This document shows, in pieces, positions 19,927 through 32,495 of a DNA stretch of 64,000 nucleotides. A program made the translations under genes and the position numbers. Position 1 is the first letter of the stretch, and each line of letters opens with the position of its first letter. The stretch is from positions 1 to 64,000 of the forward strand of contig CAJNDS010001557.1 of the NCBI GenBank assembly GCA_905221605.1, in the 5' to 3' direction. The stretch comes from Symbiodinium natans (lineage: Eukaryota; Sar; Dinophyceae; Suessiales; Symbiodiniaceae). A model generated the notes under the pieces. That model saw nothing but the letters and a program-made list of their open reading frames with translations, searched no databases and had not been told where the DNA came from.

Positions 19927-22675
19927 CTCACTCACTTAAGCTGACTTGGAGTATCTAAGCGAAAGTCAGCGAAGGAATCCATGTTCAGGGTCAGAGGCAT
20001 TGCACCCTGCTTCAGCCCACTTCATGTCCTTCCTGACTTCTCTTTCCCATCCTTTTGTGCTGGAGCTGGGCGCTGACGCACACAGAGCTGGCCACTCTTC
20101 ACCCTCAGGTGGAGGATTTTTTTGGCCGGGTGTAGGGTTTGGATGACGCAGGCAGCCTGGCATGCTTCTGGGGTTTACCATAACTTGGCTTTCTTCACCT
20201 TCTTCTATGCTCGGTTCGCAGCCGTCGCTTTGGCGGCTTTTGCCATGGCAATCTTTTCCTGGCGGACACTGCTCACATACCGCAATGATTCAAGGAGTCT
20301 AACTACGAAGCAAGAGTTTCCATAGTGATGACATGTGAGGTGGCCTGAAGCTTCCGAAAATGTCAAAGCATGTCGGAGCTCAGGGCTTCACGACAGCACG
20401 CGACTTTACGTAGGCATGAGCGAACAAGGCTTCCGACAACCCCGTGAGCTTCGATGCTCGTCGCTATCACAAGGTCGAGCCCCACGAGGGCAGCATGTGG
20501 GCTCTGGCGGCAGCCGCGTGGTATGGCAATGCAATGAAAGCAGAGGACAGCAACCAGATGACCAGACTTGACCAGATCAACGCAACAGAGCTGCAAAAGG
20601 TTTCAGCTTGGCTCCTAGGCATCATCGCTCTTGCGCCTTCTTGAAACTTGGCCCTCAAAGCTCTTCTGTATGTGAGCGCATGAAGGGTCGTGAAGTGGCC
20701 CCGTCATCTTTGCCTCCGCTCGTGGGCTAAAGGCTCCCCGATCTTCGGAAAAATTCCCTGATAATCCCTGATTGAGTTTTCCGCGTACAAGCTCCATGTC
20801 GAGCGCAGAACACTGGCAGAGCACCAAGTGCACGGCCAAGCGAAGAGTGAAGCCCGCAATCAGGGTCCTTGCCTTGCGTCTGACTTTGAGCTTAACCATG
20901 CTTAACCCAATCATGCACAACATGTTCTAAGGCTCCTGGAAAAGGAGTTGGGCACACGCAAAGCCAGAAGATGCCAGAAGAATGGAGAAGGGGAAAGGTC
21001 AACATGGAGAGAGGGCGAGAAAAAATGGAGGAGGCCGTGGGGGGCCCCGGAATCAGGAGGGGTCAAAAACAGTGGACGGGGGGGCAGGAAAAACTTGGAG
21101 GTGGTTTAAACAACAAACGACCCCCCACCAATAGTCCTACGATACACCAAATTTTTTTGTCTGCACCCTGCGTCACATGCAGGTGAGGAGGAAGCAACCG
21201 CAGCCTGCACGGGCACATCCTTTAGGCACAGCAATGAGCCTATCTGCAGGACATGTCTAAGCTGCAAGCCTATGCACAAATATTCCTTGACGTTCTTTAC
21301 ACCACTCAGATTCAGGGCTTGTGTGCACTTTGATGTTGTTGCGAGATGCCCGCTAAAAAAAAGACTTGAGAAAGGCGAAGCTCCATGCCGGAAACGCTTT
21401 GGTCATCGGAACGCAACCGTCTTCTAGAAGCAGCACCTTGCATAAAATGCGCGCGCGGGCCAAGCAATTCAAACATAGAGCTGTCACCGTTACCCTCATC
21501 CATAATTACTTCGGTGTTTTGTCTGAGCTTGCCAAAGGGGCCAAAAACGAGTCAAGTTTGTACCCTGGCACGCCGGCTGCCTTGCAAGCGCACTGCGCCT
21601 TGCGCTCCGCGCTGCTTGCAGGCAAAAACTCGCACACTGGAATGAGCAGCCTTGTCAAGGTCACGGCCCAAGGCCTTTAAAAGCTGTAGCACGCAGTCCC
21701 TCCTTCTGGCTAGCAGCCAGCATGGGGAAGTGGACATGTTGAGACGGTAGCATCGCCCACATTTTGAAGCTCCATGTCTAACCGCGCATATACGTTCCAC
21801 AGCGCATCCAGAACGGGCGTATTCCAGGCGAGTGTTCAATTCCCAATACAACAGAAACATGAAACACACCCAATTCCAAGAAACGAAACCCCATCTCAAT
21901 CCTGCAACTTATCCGGGGTTCGGAATCCTCCATCCCGCTCCAATTATCGGAGGCCTCCTAATATGTAGCCAACTCCTTTGGACTCATCCTTCAGCCTAGA
22001 ATATGAACATAATGAGTATATGAATAATGAATGAACGCAATGAAACAAAATGTCCTCCAAGAAAAAACGAAGTTCTATAATTGAAATAGAGAAGTCCCAA
22101 AATACACCAGTCTCAAATTGATAATACACCCACCACCACCCCCCCCCCCCCCCAATTAAAGGAAGACGAAATAAATCAAATAAATAACAACGCCCTTGTA
22201 TCATTCGTTCCTTCATCAATTAAATGCATCAGATACTCACAGAATATCTAGCAATGATTGAATGTCATATCCATATTCAAATCGAAATTTCCAGCCAGAA
22301 TACGTTTACAAGGAATGCGCTTCCAAGTCGCGAGGGTGATCCATACGTTTTGTTTGAAGTGTCCTAAATGCCTCACGCTCCGGAGAACTCTTGAATGGAG
22401 CAGCGTGCGTAAACATTTTCACGGCGCCGCTTTCGCAACAAATCTGAAGTTTTTTTATGGGGCGACGTCTTGCGTTTGAAAGGCCTTGCGAGTCAGACAA
22501 GGTGCTTGGATCTAACTTAGATTCAAATTAGACTTGAATCCCCAATTACGTCGGGCAAAAAGGACCCAGAGCGCAAGAACAACCATCATCACAAGATAAC
22601 TGAAAATTCGATCGTTCACCGGCCCCGACGGCGGTAGCCAACGATATCAGCCAGCAATCTCCTTGGACAAGAGAC
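19927..22675. other. gene space without a firm assignment
   Basis: A plus-strand stretch at ~20432-20640 reads like a helical protein (ARRYHKVEPHEGSMWALAAA, then AWYGNAMKAEDSNQMTRLDQ). A minus-strand ATG at 20899 is followed by a signal-peptide-like run (TLIAGFTLRLAVHLVLCQCS). Plus 21366-21680 is open and protein-like on both strands. Minus 22306-22480 contains CCESGAVKMFTHAAPFKSSP and ends in a stop. None has recognisable homology. A C16 run lies near 22140. Confidence 0.3.
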
Positions 22676-23093
22676 CTGGCCAGCGATTTTCACGGCACAA
22701 AGATCCAAAGGTGCTTCGATGGCCCCCGGACCCGAAATGAATCCCTCTTGCGCAACTCGTTGTTCCACGGATGGCAGCCTGGAGTTCGCTTTAAATCGAA
22801 CGTTATCCAAGTCATGTGTTGCCCATCCTCCAAGCATCGGCGCTAAACAGCGTTTCAGTGCCAGCACTGGCAGATGTTGCTTGTTGGAAAGACGACGTGA
22901 CTGCCAAGTCAATTGCTAACCGGGGGAACTTTCGCTATGAATTGATGCGGCTAAGGACGCTGCTGGGGATCATCAGGAAGGAGGCCTGTGGGTTCCAAAG
23001 CACTCACTTTTCGGCGCGGTCGATGGCAGCTGAACTTGGAAGTGATGCTTCATCCAACTCACTGACCTGAGCAGCCGTGAATTTGTTGACGAA
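22676..23093 (-). CDS. two exons of an unrecognised minus-strand gene
   Basis: At 23093-23008, acceptor TTAGCAG|TTCGTC and a consensus donor AA|GTGAGT enclose FVNKFTAAQVSELDEASLPS then SAAIDRAE. At 22866-22676, acceptor TGCCAG|TGCTGG and donor CCAG|GTCTCT enclose a 63-codon frame including GWATHDLDNVRFKANSRLPS and EQRVAQEGFISGPGAIEAPL then DLCAVKIAGQ. Splice sites and composition support coding. The phases of the two exons do not join directly, so a small exon is probably missing. No domain recognised. Confidence 0.45.
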
Positions 23094-23928
23094 CTGCTAA
23101 TCCCTGGACCCGAAAGTTGCTCGGTTTAGAGTTTAGGGGTTGTGGGATTTGGTATCGGTTTCGCACGCACGTGCGCGCGTTTCGCACGCGCGTTTCGCAC
23201 GCGCTTTTCGAACGCGCTTTTCGCGCGCGCGGGCGCGGGCGCGTGTGCGTGCCGGCGCATGTGCCGGTTTGCGTCGCTTGGTCTCGCTTCAACACTGGGA
23301 GCAAAAACCTTCCAGCGCAAGAGCCAATCATCCACCGTACTAGTCCGGCGTACAGCCAAGCCAAATTCACCGACAAAGGTAAAGATCTCAACCCTCCAAG
23401 ACATAGGCGACTCCGACGCTCAAGATTGAACGCACAAGGCCTTGAGCTACTAACCGGCTTAACATTGGTTTAGAGACCAGTCCAGCCCACCACTAAGCGC
23501 CCGACAGACAACAGCTGCACGAGCAAGCGCTGTTGCGCTTTCAGATCTGAGTTTGCGCCGCAGGGCTTCGGATTTACGCCCAACTTTGGGGCTGAAGTAA
23601 GATAGGCTTGACCTTCTGCGTTTTGGGATTGGACTTCAGGGCTAAAGAACATGAGCGACATTCGGGGATGGAGGTTAAGATTTACGGTTGAGGTTTTGTG
23701 TTTGGGGTCTTCAAGTTTAGTGTTGAGCTTCAACGGGCGACTCCCAATCCCAAACTCTGAGACTCTGAATCCCCCCCTAAAATGACTCGCATTGGCCTTC
23801 GATGGTTCTGATCAAGTGGAGCTCGTACTGCGCCTGCAATGACAGTGCTGCTTTAGTTGCAAGAGGTGCTCGAGGCAGGATATAAATAAACGGAAAAAAA
23901 AAAATATATATATATATAACGTATAGAA

Positions 23929-23960
<32 letters not shown>

Positions 23961-25649
23961 GCGCTACCCCCCCCCCCCCAAACCCTACGTTTTACTATGA
24001 TTTTCTGTATCCCACTATGAAACGTCTGGCCTCTGGCCATGTGGTAGAAGCAGGTCTACTTGGACATATGATACCACTCAAATTGTGGGCCCGAAAAAAT
24101 TAAAAAAAACCTAGAAGTTCTCGAAGTCTGGAATCTGGAGGCTGGGAGTTTGGAGAGTGAATGGATGGATGCTCGAAGTATTGATTTGCAGATTCAAGGT
24201 CGCCGCCCCCCCCCCCCCCCCCCCCCCCGCCCCCCCCCCCCTCGCCCCAGGATCCACACCTGGATCTGTCTCTTTCTTTCGCTGTCTCTTCTCCACATTT
24301 TATGTTAAGAAACACCGCAAATACCGATACATTCCAATGGTAATAAGGTAGCAATCGTTCTTTAACATGGTCCCTCTGTATCAGTCTGACATAAAAACAA
24401 CCCATGAGTTCAATGGAACTGAGTAAACTCAACACATTTTCAAAGCTTATAAGGCCCCAGACCCTAGGAAGAGTGACTGACCTGCAGCATTACCCAATAA
24501 GAGTTAAATACACGAGTATCTCCCATTAAGCACAGCTTACAAGACCCCAGACCCTAGGACGAGTGGCATGTAACATCACCGAGGACCTAGGAAACAAGAC
24601 GGAAATACTTATTCTAGTAGTGGCACGGGCACCATCGTTGAATCTTTCTTGTAATCGTCGATTATTTGGCACTACAAAGAAGACATTCTTATCCATGCTA
24701 ATAAAAACTTCACCGACTAAACTTTTTCCTTTTCCTGGATGTTAGCCTCTAATCAGTACTGGCTTTTGTTTAAGAGTTTCAGTACATGTGTTTTCAATGT
24801 TCCATGCGTCCTCAACCTCAATATTTTCATACACAGGAATTTTCGGCACATCATTTAATTTTACAGAAGGGCCTGCCATGGTTATGTTTCTTTTTAGGTT
24901 TCGTGGTCCTCATGGCAGGCCTTTCTATATAGCCAATCTGTCTGTGTGTGTGTGTGTGTGTGTCTGTGCGTGTGACGCACTAAGAAGCCAAGCGTTGTAA
25001 ACACGTCCTGTGTTACAACCACGGGTGTTTATGAACAGGCTGGGTGTTTATAAGCATGTGTTTATAAACGGGGTTGGGGGCGAGGGTGGGGGTGGGGGTG
25101 GGGGTGGTCCAAAGTGCTGTACTATCCCAAAAAAAATGCCAATCTTTTTAGAGCAAAAAGTGCAAAAATGCTGTACTGTCCCAAAAAACCAAAAAAAAAC
25201 CAAAGAGAAGTTCAGAAGAAATTGCCCAGCTTTGGTTCCAGCATCGTCTCCCTGGCAACGCAGCAAAGTTAAGCGGAGCCAAACATCTCGCTGCCCTGAA
25301 CCATCGGAACTTGCCTCGGATCCTTGCTCTTGCTGTCATTCAGAGCATCCTGACAAAGCAACCGACGTGCTTCATCGGCTTGCTGTGCTTGCTGTGCTTG
25401 CTGCGGGCTGCTTAATGAGGCAGCCTTCAGTACCGATGACTCATCACCTTACTCGTCGTCATGTGCAGCGTATGAAACCCACGTGCCATGACAGCGCCCT
25501 GGGTGGACGGGGTTGTGGAGGGTTACGGGTTGGAGAGGGTTGAAGGTTTGAATTTTGTATTTGTGGGCGGCTGCAACATCATTCGGCACGCAGGCAGCTA
25601 CCAGGTATAAACTGAATTGTACACCCGAACCCCCAAAACTTGAACCAAC
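23094..25649. other. repeat-rich spacer
   Basis: Alternating CG/GCAC stretch at 23160-23270 (CGCACGCG-type), an (AT)n tract at 23905-23960, C runs at 23965-23978 and 24206-24241, a (TG)n tract at 24940-24965, and a direct repeat of ACAAGACCCCAGACCCTAGG-type sequence at ~24450 and ~24540. No exon recognised. Confidence 0.5.
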
Positions 25650-26079
25650 AGAGATGCGACCGTCACCCTCCACCCTGACATAATTAGGGACCTCCAGGTC
25701 GAGGTCACGCATCTGCGATTGCCACGCCTGCGTGAGGCCAGAGGCCTACATCCCACCAGTGTGGCAGCAAGTTCCCCCGAAAATCTCGTGCAGCCCAGCG
25801 GCCACATCTAACTCCCAAGGTTCCTGCTGCACCTGCAAGCTCAACAAGCACATGGAAGACACATCTTACATTCAGAATCTTAGGGTACTCGTCCATCCTC
25901 ACACGGTTATCGAAATCCCGCAGGCTAGGGAGCATGCTGGCGTCAACTTCTACACTATGTCTCAGCGCGGCAAACTCTGCACTGACCCTTCGCTACAAGG
26001 AGTCGCAGCTTCTTGCGTGCAGCACGCAGCGGCTGACAACCCGAAGCTCAGACCCCAGCGCGATCGTGACAAGGTCGTC
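25650..26079 (-). pseudogene. spliced gene of unknown function with an in-frame TAG
   Basis: Exon 26079-25870 (acceptor CTAGCAG|GACGAC, donor AAT|GTAAGA) is 70 codons. It reads DDLVTIALGSELRVVSRCVL HARSCDSL, a TAG at 25995-25993, then RRVSAEFAALRHSVEVDASM and LPSLRDFDNRVRMDEYPKIL N. The next exon begins at 25832 (GCAG|GTGCAG) in matching phase: VQQEPWELDVAAGLHEIFGG TCCHT. A third, 25727-25650, is exactly 26 codons: AWQSQMRDLDLEVPNYVRVE GDGRIS. Its junction to the second is off by one base. Protein-like sequence on both sides of the TAG suggests a recent nonsense mutation or a base error. Family not recognised. Confidence 0.45.
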
Positions 26080-28527
26080 CTGCTAGGACGAGTTTGCAAA
26101 AAACAGTTTTAAGTTTACGAAGTCCGCCAATCGTTCTGTTTTGCGTGCACTTTGCTTGGCCGTGGCTTGGCCATGGTCAATTGGCTTCCTATTGATTCCC
26201 TGGCGATCTAGCAACGAGAAAGTCTTCGTTTATCTTCTTTCACGCCGAAGCGCCCAATCGATTGCCACCACAGCTGCCATTCCACTTGCGAGCACCTCGG
26301 ATGCGAAAGTTAGCACACGTCTGGTAGACCACCCTGCAGGCGACAATTTAACTACGTCCAATCTCGTCCATGTTGACGCGAGCCGTGAGCCGTCATTGGC
26401 CGAGATACCAGTGAGCATTGTCATCGGGTATGAAGTTGGGGGGAGCATGTTGGAGAGTGACGGGGCGTGCGTGGGACGCGGGCAGACGGAAACCTGGAGC
26501 CACCAGACGGGCTTTTCTGAAGACTCTAAACCTTCCTCCGAGCGAACGGAAAGATACTGCGTGGTTGAAAGGCGGCATCTGGCAAGGTCCTAGCTTCTGC
26601 AAAACTCTACTATAAGCTTCCTTCTCCGAGCCTTGCTACGCTGCAAGTACCTCCAAAGCTCAGGCCGACTGGCGGCCGTGTCCCGACAACGGCGCCAGAG
26701 ATGTGTGCAACCAGGTTGCTGAGCATCTCATGGTTGCACTGCCAAGCATTGCTGCACTGCATGCTGTCATCCTCCACCTGCATGGACCGCTGCTTACCCG
26801 CCCAGCGGCTAGGCCATGCGACTGCATGTGTGGAAATTGGATTACGGATGTTACTGTTGGGGTGTTGCCATTGAGGCGGCTTCAAGTCACGGATGAGAAC
26901 CCTGCCTCGGAACGCGGTGATGGCATTTCCGCAGTGCTCGCGTCGCTCTGGTCAGTGATTCGATCTCGCTTTTCGAGCCGCACGCTAAAAGACCTCAAGG
27001 CGAAGCTGGAGAAGCGATGCTCTGATACCGCATGAGACTTGTCACACAGCGAGAATGGGAAGCCCGAGCCATCCCGCCCTTTTAAACTGAGCACCAGTCG
27101 GAGAAGTTAGCGATAGCGCCCAGCGTGAGCCCGCACTTAGCACTTTCGGCCCAAGCTGCTTCTCGGACGCGCCATCAGGCAATTTTGACCTGAGCGGGCA
27201 CGGGACGCCAAGTGATGCAACGTGGCAGCGGGACAGAACTGCATGAGTGATGTTGGGCAAGCCGCCCGGTCGACCACAGACATATTCAAGATAGACCTCA
27301 CACGTCTGTCACAGAGGATTGGCAGCAGGTGAAGCGTTAGGGCTTTGCTGTGTGAGGCTGCGGCACGAACGCAGTCTACTCCGAATGGGTGCCCTAATGT
27401 AACTTAGCATCCTAAATCCGACGTCCCGACTGTGTAGTTGTTTGCTTGCCAAGGGGCGGAGGCTCCAGAGACGCGCCCTCAAAATGTGGCTTCGGGTTTT
27501 GCAGGGCGTACGCCCCTAAACATCTGAAGCGTCCTCAAACCGCTGTTCAAGCTGTGGCTTTGTAGATCTTCGGGTGTTGGGATGACAGGCTTGAGGAGAA
27601 GAACCTGCAGGCGACCTTTCTTGAAGTTTGCAGGATGATGCGTCTCTGGGTGTACTCTGTGTGTGCGTGTGTGCGCGCGTGTGCGACTCAAGGCAGAATG
27701 GCTGCAGGCAGGATGTCGATACAAACTGGGACAGGATGGGATAGGCTTAGCCGGCTCAGCTTGCTAGGCTCGGTCTCTTCCGGGCTACGAGAACATCTTC
27801 TTCCTGCGGCAGCCTGCAAGCCCTGACTCTGGAGCTAGGAAGGTACCTGGCCCAAAGCCTAGAGAGCCTGGAGCCGTAAGGCTTGATAAGAACCAGGCAG
27901 GTTTACTGCATGGGGCAGGTTTCATGCGGGACCGAGGTTCGGATGCACTGAACACGTTGAGGCCTAAGTCGGAACCCCGCCGAGTTCTTGCAACACAGGG
28001 CCTCGGAGGGTTGCGGAAAAAAGGAATCCTTACTGCCTGGTTCTGCGCGTGCAGTCAGTGACAGAGCTGCGGGATGCCGTGTTCGGCTCGGCTCGATTGC
28101 TCGTTTTGAGTTTGTGGGGCGGCACGGGTGGCTCGCTTTCCAAGTATCATTCCTGCTGTCACTGTACCTTCATATACAAACCCCATATATATGTATACAC
28201 ACATTAAATATGCATACATAGATATATATATATATATGTATACATGCACACATTTTGTACATACATTCTGCATTCATAGGTGTATGTTGGCCTGAAGATG
28301 CCTGAAGCATACAAGTACATAAAGCAGGCCAAGCAGACGTATGCATATGCACGCACATCCACAACCGCGCATGCATACACTCGTTATCATACATACACAA
28401 CCATACAAGCGCTACAGTACGTACGGTTTTCACAGCGATCCGTCCCCAGCCAGACCAAAAGATCGGCCTGAGCAACTCCCCAAACGCGTACGCTGTGGAA
28501 CTCCCTAGACTAGACCATCTGGAAAAC
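26080..28527. other. gene space, ambiguous coding strand
   Basis: Plus-strand frames at ~26140-26590 (contains STRLVDHPAGDNLTTSNLVH) and ~26890-27035 (contains SAVLASLWSVIRSRFSSRTL) read protein-like, but their complements do too. (AT)n and GCATAC-type simple repeats lie at 28180-28250 and 28330-28410. No firm gene. Confidence 0.3.
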
Positions 28528-28730
28528 CAATAGCAATAGCAAGAGCAAAAAAATAATAATAATACTAATAACAATAGTAGTCATCGCAAATAATAATAAT
28601 AACAATAATAATAACAATAGTAGTCATCGCAAATAATAATAACAATAATAATAATAATAATAATTGTAACAATAATCGCAACAATAATACCAATAGTAAT
28701 AGTAACAGTAATAGACAACGATAGGAACTA
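28528..28730 (+). repeat. AAT/AAC-rich microsatellite leading into the 42-bp array
   Basis: Runs of AATAAT and AACAAT with two copies of an internal phrase AGTAGTCATCGCAAATAATA. The CATCGCAAATA part is shared with the adjacent 42-bp unit, suggesting one grew from the other. Confidence 0.85.
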
Positions 28731-28778
28731 GAAGACGATTGGCCCGAAAGCATCGGTTTGCGGTGCGTTGAGTCTATG

Positions 28779-29300
28779 ATTCGCTGTTCCGAATTCGCTG
28801 GTTCCACAAGCATCGCAAATACCATGGTTCCCGAATTCGCTGGTTCCAAAACCATCGCAAATACCATGGTCCCCGAATTCGCTAGTTCCAAAACCATCGC
28901 AAATACCATGGTCCCCGAAATCGCTGGTTCCAAAAGCATGGCAAATACCATGGTCTCCGAATTCGCTGTTTCCAAAAGCATCGCAAATACCATGGTCCCC
29001 GACTTCGCTGTTTCCAAAACCATCGCAAGGAGCTTCTGTGGCTGGTTCCAAAACCATCGCAAATACCATGGCCCCCGAATTCGCTGCTTCCAAAAGCATC
29101 GCAAACACCATGGTCCCCGAATTCGCTGTTTCCAAAAGCATCGCAAATACCATGGTCCCCGAACTCGCTGGTTCCAAAACCATCGCAAATACCATGGTCC
29201 CCGAGTTCGCTGGTGCCAAAACCATGGCAAATACCATGGTCCCCGAATTCGCTGGTTCCAAAACCATCGCAAATACCATGGTCACCGATTTCGCAAAATC
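28779..29300 (+). repeat. 42-bp minisatellite, left (plus-oriented) arm
   Basis: About 12 units, each with an EcoRI-like GAATTC and an NcoI-like CCATGG and the phrase CCAAAACCATCGCAAATA. Because 42 is divisible by 3, each frame stays open and repeats a 14-residue peptide. Variant units (GTTCCACAAGC, CTAGTTCC, GAAATCGCTGG, and one with CAAGGAGCTTCTGTGGCTGG) recur in mirror order in the right arm. Confidence 0.95.
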
Positions 29301-29642
29301 ACACGGTTGTCCAATGCCGGGCGTGCGAAAACGTCGCAAATTTCATGGTTATTTATTCCCGGCGTGCGAAACTCACTTCGGTCAGATTTCACTGTGCTTC
29401 TCTGCTCTTTGAAGCTCCAAGGTCTTCTTGCCAACCTCGCTCTTCTGTCCTTTTTTCTTTGAAAGGCGCTCTGGAGTGTGAGCTTGACAGGACGTGCGCA
29501 GCCGAGTCGGGTGCATGCAAGTGAAGTTCATACAGTTCAAGTCCGTTTACTTCAGATCTATTGAATGCCAATGAAGTGTATAGAGTTGACCACAAGTGCA
29601 TGGCATTCAACTCAACACACTTGAGTGCCATGCAGTTCGTTT

Positions 29643-31015
29643 GGAACCAGCGAATTCGGGGACCATGGTATTTGCCATGTTTTGGAAGCAGCGAATTCGG
29701 GGACCATGGTATTTGCCATGCTTTTGGAACCAGCGAATTCGGGGACCATGGTATTTGCGGTGCTTTTGGAAACAGCGAATTCGGGGACCACGGTAGTTGC
29801 GACGCTTTTGGAAGCAGCGAATTCGGGGACCATGGTATTTGCAATGCTTTTGGAACCAGCGAATTCGGGGAGCATGGTATTTGCGATGGTTTTGGAAACA
29901 GCGAATTCGGGGACCATGGTATTTGCGATGCTTTTGGAAACAGCGAATTCGGGGACCATGGTAACAGCGATTTCGGGCACCATGGTATTTGCGATGCTTT
30001 TGGAAACAGCGAATTCGGGGACCATGGCATTTGCGATGGTTTTGGAAACAGCGAATTCGGGGACCATGGTATTTGCGATGCTTTTGGAAGCAGCGAATTC
30101 GGGGACCATGGTATTTGCCATGCTTTTGGAACCAGCGAATTCGGGGAGCATGGTATTTGCGATGGTTTTGGAAACAGCGAATTCGGGGACCATGGTATTT
30201 GCGATGCTTTTGGAAACAGCGAATTCGGGGACCATGGTATTTGCAATGCTTTTGGAACCAGCGAATTCGGGGAGCATGGTATTTGCGATGGTTTTGGAAA
30301 CAGCGAATTCGGGGACCATGGTATTTGCGATGCTTTTGGAAACAGCGAATTCGGGGACCATGGTAACAGCGATGGTTTTGGAAACAGCGCTTTCGGGCAC
30401 CATGGTATTTGCGATGCTTTTGGAAACAGCGAATTCGGGGACCATGGTATTTGCGATGGTTTTGGAAACAGCGAATTCGGGGACCATGGTATTTGCGATG
30501 CTTTTGGAACCAGCGAATTCGGGGACCATGGTATTTGCCATGCTTTTGGAACCAGCCACGGAAGCTCCTTGCGATGGTTTTGGAAACAGCGAATTCGAGG
30601 ACCATGGTATTTGCGATGCTTTTGGAAGCAGCGAATTCGGGGACCATGGTATTTGCGATGCTTTTGGAAGCAGCGAATTCGGGAACCATGGTATTTGCCA
30701 TGCTTTTGGAACCAGCGATTTCGGGGACCATGGTATTTGCGATGGTTTTGGAACTAGCGAATTCGGGGATCATGGTATTTGCGATGGTTTTGGAACCAGC
30801 GAATTCGGGAACCATGGTATTTGCGATGCTTGTGGAACCAGCGAATTCGGAACAGCGAATTCGGGGACCATGGTATTTGCGATGCTTTTGGAAGCAGCGA
30901 AATCGGGGACCATGGTATTTGCCATGCGTTTGGAACCAGCGAATTCGGGGACCATGGTATTTGCAATGGTGTTGGAAACAACGAATTCGGGGACCATGGT
31001 AGTTGCGACGCGGTG
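29643..31015 (-). repeat. 42-bp minisatellite, right (minus-oriented) arm
   Basis: About 32 units of the reverse complement of the left arm. The spacer 29301-29642 is unique sequence. A short variant (GGTAACAGCGAT) appears at ~29961 and ~30363, so blocks of about ten units were themselves copied. Bases ~30540-30862 mirror 28779-29060 unit by unit, including the rare variants. Several frames on both strands are open for hundreds of codons, which is a property of the unit and not evidence for a protein. Confidence 0.95.
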
Positions 31016-31020
31016 TTTTC

Positions 31021-31255
31021 AGACGCCCAGGGCGTCCGCGGCGTACTACGTCTGTACTACAAAAAGTCGACTTTCCCAGCCACGGAAGCTCCGCGTGTCC
31101 GCGGCGTACTACGTTTGTACTACAAAAGTCGACTTTCCAGCCACGGAAGCTCCGCGTGTCCGCGGCGTACTACGTTTGTACTACACAAAGTCGACTTTCC
31201 AGCCACGGAAGCTCCGGGTGTCCATTTTCCAGCCACGGAAGTCCCCGGCGCACTA
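31021..31255 (+). repeat. ~65-bp tandem repeat, 3-4 units
   Basis: Units contain GCGTCCGCGGCGTACTACGT-like and GTCGACTTTCCAGCCACGGA-like phrases. The phrase CAGCCACGGAAGCTCC also occurs inside one irregular unit of the preceding 42-bp array near 30553, which links the two arrays. Confidence 0.9.
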
Positions 31256-31261
31256 CGTCTG

Positions 31262-31990
31262 TAACGCAAAAAACACTACGGTTTTAGCAACGCGACCACG
31301 CGAAATCCCGCAGAGGGGTTACGTTTGTATGTCAAGAAACGCAAAAACACTACGGTTTTCGCACCGCGACCACGCGAACGCCCACAGAGGGGTTACGTTT
31401 GTATGTCAGGAAACGCAAAAACACGAGGGTTTTGGCACCGCGCCAACGCCGAAACCCGCAGAGGGGTTACGTTTGTATGTCAAAAAACGCAAAAACACCA
31501 CGGTTTTGGCACCGCGCCAACGCCCAAACCCGCAGAGGGTTGTCTGCGGCCACGAAAAATAGTACCAAAAACGATGGTTTTAGCACCGCGACCCGGCGAT
31601 CACCTGCAGAGAGTTGTCCGCGCAAATCAAGAAACGTAAAAAAGCTATGGTTTTAGCACCGCGACCACGGTGAAACCCGCAGAGGGTTGTCTGCGCAAAT
31701 CAAGTAAACGTAAAAAAACTACGGTTTTAGCACCGCGACCACGCCGAAACCCGCAGAGGGTTGTCCGCGGCCACAAAGAAACGTAAAAAAACGACGGTTT
31801 TAGCACCGCGACCACGCCGAAACCCGCAGAGGGTTGTCCGCGCAAATCAAGAAACGTAAAAAAACGACGGTTTTAGCACCGTGACCACGCCGAAACCCGC
31901 AGAGGGTTGTCCGCGGACACAAAGAAACGCAAAAAAAACGACGGTTTTAGCACCGCGACCACGCCGAAACCCGCAGAGGGTTGCAATCCC
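31262..31990 (+). repeat. 74-bp tandem repeat (array 1), about 10 units
   Basis: Spacing of the phrase GGGGTTACGTTTGTATGTCA is 74 bp (31324, 31398, 31472). Later units change to AGGGTTGTCCGCG. The shared core is CGGTTTTAGCACCGCGACCA. Confidence 0.9.
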
Positions 31991-32075
31991 GATTGGCTTG
32001 GCGATGTCAACCCAGCCCGCCGCCTTAGAAAGAGTTATTTTCATTAAGAAATCTAGGACTGGGTACGAAGGTATG

Positions 32076-32495
32076 CAATTCACTCTGTGCACTTCACTCT
32101 GTGCACTTCACTCTGTGCCACCTGACTCTATGCACTTCACTCTATGCTCTTCACTCTGTGCACTTCACTCTGTGCACTTCACTCTGTGCACTTCACTCTG
32201 TGCACTTGACTCTATGCACTTCACTCTATGCACTTCACTCTATGCACTTCACTCTATGCACTTGACTCTATGCACTTCACTCTATGCACTTCACTCTATG
32301 CACTTGACTCTATGCGCTGCGCTCTATGCACTGCGCTCTATGCACTTCACTCGATGCACTGCGCTCTATGCACTTCATTCTATGCACTTCACTCTATGCA
32401 CTTCACTCTATGCACTTCACTCTGTGCACTTCACTCTATGCACTTCACTCTACGCACTTCACTCTATGCACTTCACTCTATGTACTTCACTCTAT
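32076..32495 (+). repeat. 14-bp minisatellite (TTCACTCTATGCAC)
   Basis: About 30 units, alternating CTCTATG and CTCTGTG, with a few TTGACT or GCGCT variants. Three units make 42 bp, so all frames are open with the same 14-residue repeat; not a gene. Confidence 0.95.

Noticed and set aside
29561-31562. Open frames of 300-645 codons in the 42-bp array
   Set aside because: They exist in several frames on both strands only because the period is a multiple of three and the unit lacks stops; composition is purely periodic.
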